DNA of 64,000 bases, taken from the NCBI GenBank assembly GCA_024138015.1, contig JAMXBB010000003.1:16145441-16209440 (forward strand), written 5' to 3'. Each line of letters opens with the position of its first letter. The first letter of the stretch is position 1. The notes under the pieces were generated by a model. That model was not told the origin of the DNA and made no database searches. It saw only the letters and a list, made by a program, of their open reading frames with translations. The stretch comes from Lumnitzera littorea. Its lineage: Eukaryota; Streptophyta; Magnoliopsida; Myrtales; Combretaceae. Positions 47,914 through 60,180 of the stretch are shown piece after piece. The position numbers and the translations under genes were made by a program.

Positions 47914-48200
47914 GTAAAAATAAAAAGATTCATTAATAAAAGTTTGTGTCGTCAATATGGTTGCCAACACCTCTATGTTGGAGACCATGTAACTATTGTT
48001 CTTGCATTCTAGCATAATACCATCTTGTCACCATCATGCTCAAATAAACAAAGTCATGTACGTCTAATCCACCAATATTCCTTACTAATTTGATGCTAGA
48101 CATACCTTTTGAGTCACTGAAATAAAATAAGTCTCCTAAATTCATGCCTAAGAATTGATACCTATCATTATCCCTAGACTCAAGAAGAGTCTTCCTCAAA
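47914..48200. repeat. Direct repeat, left copy (possible LTR remnant)
   Basis: The stretch with AGTTTGTGTCGTCAATATGG, CATCATGCTCAAATAAACAA and CTCCTAAATTCATG is repeated in the same order and orientation at 49858-50150, with many substitutions. The pair brackets a decayed gag-like region (48490-49165), so it may be the two LTRs of a small element. Confidence 0.55.
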
Positions 48201-48489
48201 TCTTAAATAGGATATTTGCCTAGATCCAAGATTAACCTACAAAAGAAAATTAAAAGGACCCTTCAATAGCCTTACCACTTCTAAAATATTATTAACAACC
48301 CATGTTCCTTCCACTCATCAAGTAGTTTGTTAATAGCAATCTTCGGAACTATCGTTGGTTCAAATAAAAATGTTGTAATAATAAATTCATTATTCGTGCC
48401 ATTCCATGGTGTACCAACTAAAAATACATCAACAATTAATCCATGTTTCATAGAAATGGTTGAAGCTCTCCCTTTAATAAGTTAATCTT

Positions 48490-49165
48490 CTACTCTTCAA
48501 TAGCTAGCTTAGTTGTCCCCAAATTCTCCATCATCTCCTCCATAACCTTTGTCTCTACTTCACTTTGAGTTTCCTCTTCTTCGATGACTTTTGCTACAAT
48601 CTCAATCTCTCCTAACTCGTTCTCACCTTCAACATTTGTAGTATCAGGAAATCTATCAACTTGGCCTACATCTATATAAACTTGTTCATAAACAATTATA
48701 GAAGCACCATCTATAAGTCTCACTGTGAACTTGTTTGGACATTGATCTTCTAGATGCTCATGGCCCAAATATTTGTCACATCTCAAATCTCAACTCTTCA
48801 CCTTTTTTGTCTAACCTAACATAGAGTCAAGTGAATCAACTCTATGTTGACCCCCTACAACATCCTATGGGTTAGTATAATCACTGTCTCATAATAATCC
48901 ATCTAAACAATCCCCAAATGCCCTAAAGTTTGCGTTTTGCTGCTCCATGAACAACTGCATCAATATCATCCAATTATGTATTGAAAGGTGCTCCATGAAC
49001 GATTGCATCACCATCTCACATTAGTCCATCTAAACAATCCCCAAATGCCCTAAAGTTCACATTTTACTTCTCTGAGTGATTGTATCAATGTTATCAAATC
49101 ACGTATTGAAAAGTGCATTTGTAACTCGTATCTCACCTCCACTGAAATCAACTTCATCATCCATA
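48490..49165 (-). pseudogene. Gag-like pseudogene with a damaged zinc knuckle
   Basis: From an ATG at about 49165 (MDDEVDFSGGEIRV) the minus strand is coding-like but broken by stops. It contains EQQNANFRAFGDCLDGL (48945-48895), a form common in plant retrotransposon Gag, then a knuckle CDKYLGHEHLEDQC whose second Cys is Tyr (from about 48780), then an acidic tail to 48490. The host element is not identified. An internal 127-bp duplication lies at 48900-49115. Confidence 0.5.
48900..49115. repeat. Internal tandem duplication, 127-bp unit
   Basis: A 31-base block is repeated exactly at 48900-48930 and 49027-49057 (it begins CATCTAAACAATCCCC). The following 58 bases (…GTATTGAAAAGTG) also match with changes. 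It lies in the gag-like region. Confidence 0.85.
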
Positions 49166-49857
49166 TTGATAAAAGAAATAGATAAGATTTTTTTTTTTAA
49201 ACAACTACTAAAACTTTAGAAATTCTTAAGAATACAATTTCTTTTTCAGGTTTAATCTTACGCTCAATAAAATGAAAATTGCACCAATACTCATCCATGA
49301 AACAAACCCTAATCTCAATTCATTAGAGATTTCAAACCCAGTTAAGATACTTCTGAGACTTACCTAGTAAAGCATGTCAAGTAGTAACTTAGATACCAAG
49401 ATGATATAGGAAGGACCATATACGAGTTAAATGCATGGGTTCCTTGAAAGCAAAAAGGGAATTGATAATTTTGGGTTTTTGGTTTTTATGATTTTTATGG
49501 GTTTTAAGTGAAATTGACAATAATGGACTAAAATAAAAGAAATATGAAAAATTCATGAATTGGATATATAATGCATCAATCCACAAATTAAACTAGGGTT
49601 CTGTTTGATTCTAATTAATATTATGCACAATTAGAATTAAACAGTGGTTTTGATGAAATTGATTGATGTAATGTGTAATCAATTGATTCAATGAAGAATC
49701 GATAAGAGTAGAGTTTTAAGAGAAAAATCTCTCAGGATTTTATTAACTAGTAAAATTCATTGCTATTGGAAAGATTATAAGAGAGTATTTATGTGTAAAC
49801 CCTGATATCCTCAAGTTGAGAGAGGAAAATCATAACCATTGCAAAGGTGTAAATATA

Positions 49858-50150
49858 TTTAAAAATAAAAAGATTTGCCAAAAAAAGAAAAAATTTGTGT
49901 CGTCTACATGGTTGCCGACATGGTCATGTTGGTGATTGTGTAACTCTTGGTTTTGCATTCCAAACGCCATATGGCCGTGTTGCCTTCATGCTCAAACAAA
50001 CATAGCTAAGTACAAGGTCATGTATGTGGTTGTGTACCACTCCATCTGCCAATATTCCTAGCTAATTTAATGTCAGACATATCCTCTTAGCTATTGAATT
50101 AAAATACGTCTCCTAATTTTATGTCTAGGGAATCGATCCCTATCAACTAA
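49858..50150. repeat. Direct repeat, right copy (possible LTR remnant)
   Basis: Partner of 47914-48200. Ends near AATCGATCCCTATCAAC. The region between it and the gag-like stretch (49170-49857) contains nothing recognisable beyond AT-rich DNA. Confidence 0.55.
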
Positions 50151-50699
50151 TTTCGAAAGTTGGACTTAATGACTTAGCTGTAGTTAGACTCTTTGGACTT
50201 TAGACCATTTTAAGTAAAATATTTTCTTCAAGTAAAACAAATGAATGATTTCTAAATATTAACATTGGATAAAGAACGATAAGTACGGTTCAGCAAGTTG
50301 GACGCTTTAATGTGTTTTCACTTAAAAGATGTGTGACAGGTTGTCATTCCCTGTAGGTTTCAAGGCATGACATGTACCTAAAATGAATATGATCGTGAAA
50401 TTAGAGAGTTACAACAACAGTTGATATTAGTATGAAAAGAAGATGTTGCATGGGACTCAGAGAAGGCTATATCAGCTTGAGACTCCAAGAGATGGAATTG
50501 TGAAGATTGGAAGATGTGGAGATGTAAAATGTCACGGGGGAGACAAAGTTGAATCATGAACATAATGTAACTGGTTCAACATTACTAGTCCAGAATTTTG
50601 TACTTGAGGAGATTGAGGCAAACCGGAGTCCAAGAGAAAGTCCTTTTCATACGTAATATTTAGTCCAAAAAAAAAAAACCTGTGAAGTAATTATAGGTG
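50151..50699. other. Unassigned DNA between relic elements
   Basis: No gene is supported; a poly(A) tract lies near 50668-50680. Probably part of the gypsy relic that becomes recognisable from 50700. Confidence 0.35.
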
Positions 50700-51197
50700 G
50701 GGGTAGCTAATGCCGACGTTGTCTCTCGAGATTTTGTTAGGAAGTTGGGGATTACAAACTGATGCGCATCCGAAATTGTACAGTTTATATTGATTGAATA
50801 ATCAAACATTGTGTACTTTTACAAACGAGTGCATTGGCGAATATATCGGTGAAGTTGTTTGTGATGTAGTTCCATGAGCACTACCCAACTACTTGCTCGA
50901 TAGGTCCTGATACGTGATACGCGAGCAGTGTATGATGGATATAGAAATAATTATGCTGTCAAGAAAAGTAATCAGACTTTTATATTGTTACCAATAATAA
51001 GTCTTGAAGAAATACAACGAGAAAATTGCATTTATCGAGAAGAAAATGGTAAGTGGGAGCTTCACATTATCGAACGAAGCCAAGACCGTAGTGCCAAGAA
51101 AAATCGAGACATGATGATAGAGGCACTCGGGATTAGTTCAAGACGTGTCCAGAATTTAAATCAGTCACTTAGGAGAATGCGTGGTCAACAAGGATGA
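50700..51197 (+). pseudogene. Ty3/gypsy protease to RT linker remnant
   Basis: The plus strand reads ADVVSRDFVRKLGI (50711-50752), matching the protease part usually written S.EFV.KLGL, then after several stops YDGYRNNYAVKKSNQTFILLP (50928-50990). The latter matches the plant gypsy phrase YDGYRNTYSF.K.G..I.L.P that follows the protease. The open frame continues as a basic tail to a stop at 51197, which has no similarity I know. The element is otherwise absent. Confidence 0.6.
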
Positions 51198-52244
51198 CAC
51201 TTTATTCAACTAAGATGAGTACTTTGGTCAGCTGACCTGCGTCCACACGTCAACTTTGCTTTCTTATTTAGTTTTAATTCCTATTTTGTTATTTCGTTTC
51301 CATTGTAAGTTAGAATTACTTTCTTAGTGTCTGTAGGTTAAATCCTTAATCATTGAGTTTTATTAAAAATATTTTTGAGATTACTAAGTCTAATTTTAAT
51401 TGAATAATAAGAATTAATTCCTTTTTTCTTTTTGGAGTTCTTATCCGTTGTTTTTGGCTTTGGTGAATCACATTATTTCATAGATTGTATCCGCATCAAT
51501 TTATGATTCCATTTGTTTCAATATTAATATCCTTCATTCCTTTTATTATTTCTAAACCCTCTATCCATGACCTTTGTCCCACTGTTTGATAAACATCTAA
51601 AACCATCTTGTTATTTCTGAACCCTAATGCTATGCTTGGATTGGAAGGGGAAAAATAAAAAAAAAAAAGGAAGAAAGGAATTGGGCCTAATTCCTTCCTT
51701 TTATTTGGAAACATAAGGAAAAAGAAAAAGTAGGGATTGTTTGTACAAAACTTTACATAAGTCCCACAAAAAGTAATCCCACCATAGGAGAGAATTGGAA
51801 GGATCAATTTGTAAATTTACATAAATACCTTTTTACCCAAAACACATTTTAAAATTTCAAAGATGTTTTAATAATTTACCAAGTTTAAAAAAAAAAAATT
51901 TACTTAACTTTCTTCTTACAATCATTCCTCCGAATCTCCATTGTATCCAAACAAAAATTTTCCTTCCATTTTTTTTCTCTCTATTTCTTTCCTCTTGCTT
52001 TTGTTCCTTCCACTTTCTTTCCTTTATCCCAGACATTGCGTAAATTCCAAAATCGATTTCAGAACCAGGAATCAAATCAAATTCTGTCGCACCAAAGTCT
52101 CAACCCTCCCAGATTCCCGGTGAAAGGAGGGGGAAAAAAGGAAATAAAATATAAGAACTTACGAAGAATGATCTTCATGAAAACAAATTGGAACTTGGAA
52201 GATGGTGTGAAAGATATATTTGGCATCAGTAAATAACAAATTCA
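51198..52244. other. Region downstream of RUS5
   Basis: No gene is supported. It holds the 3' flank and probable 3' UTR of RUS5 on the minus strand. A/T-rich tracts occur near 51655-51670 and 51885-51899, and a CT-rich stretch at 51970-52020. Short open frames here are low-complexity and without homology. Confidence 0.5.
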
Positions 52245-55200
52245 TCAAGTTGAGGCAATCTCATCAACCAAAATGTCTCGTGGAATCCTCAGATTTACGT
52301 TTTGTATATCCCATCCAGCCCCAGTCAACTGCTCAACAAAATTGTCAAACCTACTTTCTGTCTCCCGCAAGCTTTCTGCAAGCTGATCATGGACATTCTT
52401 CGAATGACCCCAATTTTCATATAGCCAATAAGCCTGCCACAAACTCCGCAAAACCGACAAACTTGTAGCACCAACCTGTATATATAGAAGATTAAATTAG
52501 ATTCCATTGAAAGAGCTGCACTTAGTTACTACAGAAAATTTTCCAAACCTTGAAGGATATGAAGATCTGTATATCCTTTTCATTTTGTCTAACTAAGAGA
52601 ATATGTTTTTCCTGTGCATAGAGCTTGATAAGTCGTATCACCTGCTCCAAAGTTCAGGAAGAAAGGAATTACCAGGTGCCTAGAAGCTCAAGAGTAACAA
52701 TTCACAAATGCAAAAGTGTTAACTCGAAGGTATCCTATTTTACAAGAAAAAATTTCAATACCTACAAAGAATTATTTTTTTTCTTCATAAAAAGAAAAAG
52801 GGAGTTTATGAAGCCTCATTATGCCCTATACAGCAGTTAAAAAAATAGTTCACAGTTTTAGTGATTTTATCAAACAAAAAATGTTCCAAATTTGATTAAT
52901 ATTCATCATAGCTCGTCCATCAAAGCCAAGACAATGGAAACAAATATACAAGTAAACTTCACAGTATGATTGTAGCATCCATAAAGGAAAAGTAAGCTTC
53001 ATCCCTGTTAGGTAGTGGGTTTACTTCATGCTGGCAGTTGGAGTTGTTATTTCTGTTGGAACAGAATTACACACTTGTGACAAGAATATAAGTAATTTAC
53101 AAATCAATAACAAAATACAGGTTATACACACGATCTATTCTTACTTATCATACTCTTTACCAAGTTAAGAGAGTGGAATGTACCATGTTCAGAAAACCCA
53201 TCTGGTTCAACTCCAGACCTCAAACATATAAAAGACCATCATTGAAATGATTAATTTAAGAAATATGTAGTTGCTGCTGCATTGTAGAAAGTGTTAGCTG
53301 AGGCATTTATCTCTTTCCATAATAATGATGCATTATGGAATAACTAAGCAGAGCATGTAACCCATTTATATCCAGCTCATTGTGCATCAAAATGTGCAGG
53401 GTACTCATAGGGTACTCATAGGAAATAACAGACTCTAGATAATTTATATTACTGATCAAGCTCAAGAAACAAAAGAAATGAGATTGCATTTGTTTGTGAT
53501 GTGCAGTGCTCACTTAGGTCCTGATAACCTTTGGCTAGTTATGAGGGCATACCATACATCCGGATCTTGGACCACCAATCATATCTTCCAACGGCACACC
53601 AAAAACAATTTTTGGTTTCATGAATGTAGGCCACACCAATATGTTTTCCCTCTTGTTGCAGTCATCACATCCTAAATTGTAAACTAGCACATTACTGACT
53701 ATTTGATTGATAATATGAATCTGATTAAGAGACAAAAAAAAAAAAGATTGCTCCTTACCAAGAACATGTGAAGATAAAACATGTGATTTTGCAAGAATGC
53801 GGGCACGCTTGAGATTTATCTGCCATTAAAATTAAAATGCATATTCATATAACATCACTATTATACACTTAGTACGGGGTCTCTGAGAAAAGAAGAAATA
53901 TAAAAAATGCAAACTGAATCTCCTTCAACCCTGTTATCATAAGAAGTTGATGCAATAAAGTTACAATTAAGTTTCCTCGTCTGTTTGCAGAAAATAATTG
54001 TCTTACTGCGTTAAATCTCAGAACAGAAAGAGATTGATATCTCAACCAAAGGTGTAGAAGCCTCATGCTCATCCAGGTAAAGGCCAACGAAGGATAAGAT
54101 CTCACAAGACCAGGTGTATCCTGAATTTTTGTGCAGAAGCTGACTGTTGCAGTGAGTCCCTTTTGCAAGGAAACTGCTAATCACAGACATAAGAAAAGCA
54201 TATCACATACCAAGATCAATATCCCCAGAGCAAGGCCAAGCAACTGAGCTGTTACTTCCCAAACCTCCTCCTGAAAAACTTAAATTAATTAATTCAATCT
54301 TCTGAAAGGGTAGCAATTCCAAAAGTTAAAGCCAGACACTTCATAATAGCTTTATTACCCTAATAGCTATTTTCTTTTTCTTTTTTTTTAAATATTTATA
54401 TATCATATGTTTTTGCACAATATGGCATCAAACAACACATGGCTGTTGCCTCTAATTGTGATCATATGCAGCTATGTTACAAGAAAGAGATTTCAGTTGC
54501 TACAATGATATGTCATATGAATATCAAAGCTCGACTGGTTTTTCTTGTATCCAGAATGTGAATAGATGAGTTCGTTATTCATTTTATAGCTATTAGTTGA
54601 TGGTAGGCTTTGATCCATTCCATTTTTCTAATCCTATCCTCTAAAAACTGCATTCATACTTCTTTGCAACTAAGAAAAAGTCACTGCAAGTTATCTGTGG
54701 ACGATGTTTTGAATAGTATTTAGCTATGATGTACTTCCAAATGTCGACATTTTACTTCAATTGGTTCCATCAAGCTGTGGGTTTTGACATATGAAGCTGC
54801 ACTACAATGGAGTGATTTGAAAATGTACCACTTAATGTTGCATACTAGAATTTCATAGTAATCCCAAAATATTTTAGACTTCAAATCTCACTGCCAAAAT
54901 TCAATGGATCTTTTTCTTTCTTTTTTTTCCTCTTTTTTTTTTGAGGGTAAAAAATTTAATTCATCTTACCAGCAAATTCTATCAAACATCCTTAAGTCTT
55001 CCTCTATAGCTCGACAACCGAGAGAAAGAGAGAATTAGAAATTAAATAAGTTGAAGGTTTTATCATTACAAACAAATGTCTCTCATACAAACCCTTCAAA
55101 GATTACACCCACAGTTTCCCGCTACCTCATTTTGTAAATAAGTAACAGTGAAACTTTGCTGATTTTTTGCATTATGCCAATAGGCACCCTGCAGCTCATT

Positions 55201-58200
55201 TCATATTACATTGCCTCCTTTGCAAGCAAGCCTAAGGAGCAGCAAAATTTTTTTATACGCAAGATTTATTGAATGAATGGGATTTGTAGACTAGACAGAT
55301 TCAAGATGTAAGTTTTGCAAGTTTGTTCCATAATTCCAAGAGTTATTTGTTAACTTTCATCCATCACTGACGAGAGAAAGAACCATATTAATATTGCCAA
55401 CACTCTGGTGAATTTCACAATCCAAGAAAGTGGAGACTAGGGTTCCCTTCCAATTGGTACTTCCAGGAACACTTTCATCAAAGCATTTCAATGATGGTGG
55501 GAGTAGAAATACATTGCGCAAGCCCAATAGCTTCAGTTTTTCAATTACCTTGATGGTTTCAAGGAAAATATAAAAATTTTATATATGCTTTCCACAACAC
55601 AAGGTCTTGCTACATAGATCAAATATCTGAAAATCTTTTAAAACTCTTAACTAATAATATTTTCAAGGATTTTCTAATTATATATGAGATAAATTAAGGT
55701 GACAACCAATGCAAGCTAGACAATATTAGGCTTACTCTACTTCCTACATCTCTTGTTTGGTTTTGTATTTTTTTTTTGGTAAATCTTGCTTCATTTTGTT
55801 GCATAGTACTACCACACTTAAATATGATTCCCACACCCTTGAGCCTCAATCTCTGAGTACATAAGCCATAATGTACAGCTCAAACTGACTGAAGCAGATC
55901 CCAGGCATAGATTTTACTCGAGACATCAGCAATATGCTGATGGGAGATTTTGCCTGGGCTTGACCAAATGCTTAAACTGCTTTGTTGTTGCATAAAACAT
56001 TTAGTGTTCCGAAGCAAAATTTAGTATTCATTCCACAGTCTAAAAGTTTTGGAGTATATTATGGAAAAAAGCACACTAGGAAAGCTTCAAGTTTACTGAT
56101 CGCTTCAGCATTCACAGCAAAATTTGCTGAAATCTGAATTTCCAAATAGAAGTGAAGGGATGAAAAATCTAAAGAGAAGAAGAGAAGAACAAGAAGGAAA
56201 AATTATTTAATCAGCAGAAAGATGAGCGCATCAAGCAATACACTACAGGTGGATCTTGTTATTCTGATTGAAAAACTTTTAATGCATTTTTAAAGGATAA
56301 AGATAGACCAGCAGGTGGATCTTTTGTATATTTCAGCAAGAATGTTCCTAAGAAGTATGTCTTAAAAGTAAGTTAACAATAGCAATGTACAAGCACATCA
56401 AAACTGAGAGAACTATCAGAAGCAATTCCAAGGACAAATCACCCAAATGAGTATCACCAACATTTTTTTCAAAACAGCAATGTAAATTAGTGGGACTTCA
56501 GACAGTCGAAGTGGGTGCTTTGAAGCACAAGGAACAATCAAGCAAAAAGTTTCTGTTTAGCTGGTAAATGATGCCAACAATGGAAAAGAATAGCTTTTCT
56601 TTGTAGGTGAATCAAAGGAGCTTAGGACCAACAACTAGGATTAGCAATATCAGATTACATTGCTCAGATAAACATACCTTTGCTGCTACTTCTCCAAGAT
56701 TTCCTGAGGTTGCAAAGTGATTTTGTATGACTCGGAATGATGGGTCTTTCAATCCTCTAGCTACAGCCTATTAAAATGTTTTCCACATAAACATGCAAGG
56801 GGTAATAAGAGAAATAAATTCGACTGATTATAGATCATTTGCTAACAAGGCCAAACACTCAGTTTTGAAGAAAAAAGCTAACAGCGATCAAAGAGACATG
56901 GAATCAATTGAATGAACTTCGTCCATTAAATAGAATCTCATACTTGTCCACCACTGGTACTGGTGTACTACTGAACATGTGTAAAGTCACAAGGATGCAT
57001 ACTAAATGCATCCAGTCCTTAGAACACTTGTTATCTCACTAGGGTTTTATTCCCACTTGTCATAACGCATGACTTCAAATGATCATGCGGGAGATAAAAT
57101 CTGTAGAAGACCACAAAATGCTGATTTTCAGACCATTTCCCCTTTTTTCTTTCATATTTCCCAGCAAAATTAGCTTATTTTGAAATTTCTGATTTTATGG
57201 ATGGCTATGAGGCACTGAAGATATTACTGGGAACTCGATTCATAATGGCCAAGCAAAAAAACCGACAAAAATGCAATGACTTCAGCTTAGTCTCAAATTC
57301 ATCTCCATATCCCTCCACTATTCCATTTTATCTTCCTCACTCTATTTTTGATGCTCCCTCTTCATTCTATCTGTTTTTTTACTCCTCTTCCAAAAAGTCA
57401 AATCTCGTTCATGTTATGCCTTGAGGACTCACAACATATTTTAATTAGTCATAGAGCTTAATGCAACCGAAAGAATATTTTCATGTTTTATTGTTCTAGA
57501 GTGTTCTTAGAAACATGCTAGAATAGAAATAGCCAAACTTTTGTATAAAGCAAATCGAGGATATCTCTCCACTTCCTCAAGTTATGAGCCCAGGTATAGA
57601 AACTAGTCAAGGGTGAACAATGTAAGCAAAGGGTTTGGAGGTTCACCAAAGAGAACCTTTTGATCTGTAATTTTGAGCACTTGTTAGTTGAGAACCTTCC
57701 CACCCTGTCTTATTTCTCTTGTAAGATCACTTATAAATACAAGCCTAGCCAATAACTTTTTGTATTTCTAAGAATATCTATATCAACTTCTAGAAGTAAA
57801 ATAACAATTTTTCCAAAAGCATCTATCAAAAGACTCATAATAATAATCTATCTGAAATAAAAACAACAACATGAATAATTTATATTTATTTCCCAAACTA
57901 TCTCCCTAATGATTCTCATCACTCAATTACTTGACCCTTTCCATGATGATAAAAGAGTTCTTATGCTTAGAACAAAACAAAACCTATGAGAAGCAACTAG
58001 TCGCCTGCTCTTCACGTGATATAAGCAATAGATTTGCGGATGCAAGAAATGGTCACAATCCATTTACATAACTAAGAGAACCATCACTTCTTGGCCAAGC
58101 TCCAGCCAAGCAACACAATTGATAATGGGCCAGAGACATGAAATTGCTAAGAGGATGAAAGGCAACCAGTGCAGCAAAGCACAACAGATAGGACTGGAAA

Positions 58201-60011
58201 GTACCTTGGTAAGATTTCCAAGAGATGCAAGTGGCAGAAAATAGGCAGGATAAAGTTGGGTAGTCAGATCAAAGATACTGCATGGAAAATAAATGTCACA
58301 TCATGAAATGGTGTGAGGTCCCAAAGGATGTTATCAAAGGACTGCTCAGGAGTACCTTCCAGCACTGCCAATGAAGTCTGCATATATGCGCCACTGTTTG
58401 GGATCATCATCAAAGAGATTTCCGAAGCGTCCACCTGGAACAGATGAATATTATTAGTGCAAAGTTTGGCAGACAATATTATTGTCTTGTCTTGAGCTCT
58501 CTTCAGCAAAGCCAGACCAATCAACAAACGCCCGACTGCTCCGATGCCGTCCTTTGACACCCATCTGAGAAATGTCAGAGGGAAGTGGGGCTCAATGCAA
58601 AAACCATATAGCTATATTTGTGCATAGATGGCAAGCGGCAGGGCCTCAATAATGTTTGCGCGAACTGTCATATTCTGTAACCAACTTCACCTGATTGCAG
58701 CAGCAGAGGCAGCAGCCGTTGTCCCTGAGAAAGAGCCCACACCAACAGCCTACAATATTAATGCCACAATTGAGCAAATATAGTGGGCTCAAAAAAGGTA
58801 GATAAGGAAAAACTTCCAGAAAGATACTCAGACTCAAATCATGCACTATTCATCCTCAATACAGAGTCTTATAGATGTAAATAACAGATCAACATGCCTT
58901 GAGAAGACTTGATGTGACCAGTGCATTACAGATCCATGCGGTAACATTTGTAGGGAATTGTAATAACATGTATTGCAAGTAGTCATCTGAAACTGATTCT
59001 GCACAGAAAAAGATGCAAGTGATTAAAAACTGGTTTTGCAATGAAACTGTGAGACCTAAACACACCTTCACAGAGAAAAAAATTAGCTTATACAGAGCAC
59101 TAAAACTGGGGTCAATTTTCGCCTATCTTTATTATGTATTCTTAACTGATGAGAACGAGAAACACAAATGGTGATAGGGAATGGCAGATCAGTTCTGCTT
59201 ACCTGGGAAGCCTGCTGGAAAAATGAAATCCTGTACGATATCTGGAAGCCAGGATAAGGCTGTGTCGTGTGTATGGAACTGATTATTTGTAGGCCTATTT
59301 TCCTCCAGATAAGTCTCTAGCCGCGAGTCATCATACAACATGTACCTGAACCAAGACATAATTGAAAGCAAAATTTGAGAAGGCTCCCTATGCCATGCCA
59401 ACCGAATGTATAATAACTCGTATAGAAAAGATTGGACTTATGGAGGATCCCCGCTTTTAATAGAGGACATGTATCCACATCTCACTCATTACAAGTTCAA
59501 TGCTCATTTTCTTACATGTGTTGACAAGGTCTAGTGTGACGCATATTGACAAATTTCTATTTCAAAATTCAGTGGCCCCTCACAAGTTTTCCATGAAAAT
59601 CAGAACTCACTGCACATGGGAAATGGAGAAAATAATAGACAGAGGAAAGGAAAGAGTCAAGAGTGAAAAAAGGAAGGAGCTGAACACCTCTTAGAAGTGC
59701 CATCACTGTATCTCTCCACCAATAAAACCAAAGCTTCTTCTCTATCTCTAGTGAAAACATAAAAATACCAAATACCATATAACTTCAAAATGCTGTCGAA
59801 TTAGAGGGAAAAAATTTGGGAAGTGAAGTGAACATGAGTATTTAGTTACAATACAAAACCTTGTTCCTTGGTGGTGATGATGATCGGAAGAGGAGCATGG
59901 ATATTTGGTAATTAAGCGTTTGTTTCTCCAACTCCAACTGCGTCTCTTTTGGGTTTGATTGTCGAAAGCCCAATCGGAAATTGGAAAGGAGAATTGGAAG
60001 GCGAATGACAT
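52245..60011 (-). CDS. RUS5: ROOT UV-B SENSITIVE family protein (DUF647), RUS5-like
   Basis: Fourteen exons join in frame to 473 codons: 60011-59860, 59345-59203, 58998-58898, 58749-58691, 58564-58518, 58434-58356, 58277-58205, 56767-56678, 54270-54211, 54120-54007, 53819-53759, 53671-53553, 52641-52549 and 52475-52245. All introns are GT-AG except the third (GC-AG). The DUF647 core runs from about residue 90 to 390 with DDYLQYMLLQFPTNVTAWIC, DGIGAVGRLLIGGRFGNLFD, DPKQWRIYADFIGSAGS, RLLHLWLRYQSLSVL and DCNKRENILVW. The C-terminal LRSLWQAYWLYEN part is also typical. The first 50 residues are Ser/Arg-rich with two Asp and may be a plastid transit peptide, but that is unsure. The ATG at 60011 is the first in frame after an upstream stop. 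The family (RUS1-6) acts in UV-B and vitamin B6-related signalling; RUS5's own function is unknown. Assignment to RUS5 rests on similarity and on the AIRP2 neighbour. Confidence 0.93.
54271..56677 (-). other. RUS5 intron 8, longest intron (2407 bp)
   Basis: Lies between the exons encoding ...GNLGEVAAK and EEVWEVTAQ. Its length is far above that of most introns in this gene (73-204 bases). It has a T-rich block at 54905-54945 but no transposon domain or second gene that I can support. Intron 7 (56768-58204, 1437 bp) and intron 12 (52642-53552, 911 bp) are the next longest. Confidence 0.7.
58750..58897 (-). other. GC-AG intron in RUS5 (intron 3)
   Basis: Exon 3 ends CTCAAG at 58898 and the intron starts GCATGT. 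Exon 4 starts GCTGTTGG at 58749 after TTGTAG. Translation across the junction gives LLKAVGVGS, exactly the conserved family sequence, so the GC donor is real if the gene is expressed. Reading through reaches a stop two codons later, and no nearby GT keeps frame and homology. Confidence 0.85.
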
Positions 60012-60180
60012 TTGGAATGGAGGTTTTCCTGAGGGTGAAACCAGGACCAGCACCCTCCTGTTATTATTATATTTGTATGCCAATTCTAATCAATCCTCTC
60101 CTCGCTCCATAGCCCATTGCTCATATCTCGGCAATGAAATCCATAATTTATAATCTAAATAAATATATATATGCGAATGT
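60012..60180 (-). promoter_or_regulatory. RUS5 5' leader with a possible uORF
   Basis: An upstream frame starts at ATG 60124 and stops with TAG at 60086-60088 (12 codons plus stop), ending 74 bases before the main ATG. It would tend to lower translation if the leader starts further upstream. A TATA-rich stretch (ATATATATTTATTTAG on the minus strand, complement of about 60150-60172) lies just beyond and could be a TATA box, in which case the uORF would be only partly or barely in the transcript. The start site is not known. Confidence 0.4.

Noticed and set aside
51496..52236. Several short open frames next to the RUS5 3' end
   Set aside because: They are rich in Phe/Lys/Glu from homopolymer tracts, overlap on both strands and have no homology.
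59748..60083. RUS5 start further upstream, at 60083
   Set aside because: The codon there is TTG. The first in-frame ATG is at 60011, and an in-frame stop lies just before the TTG.
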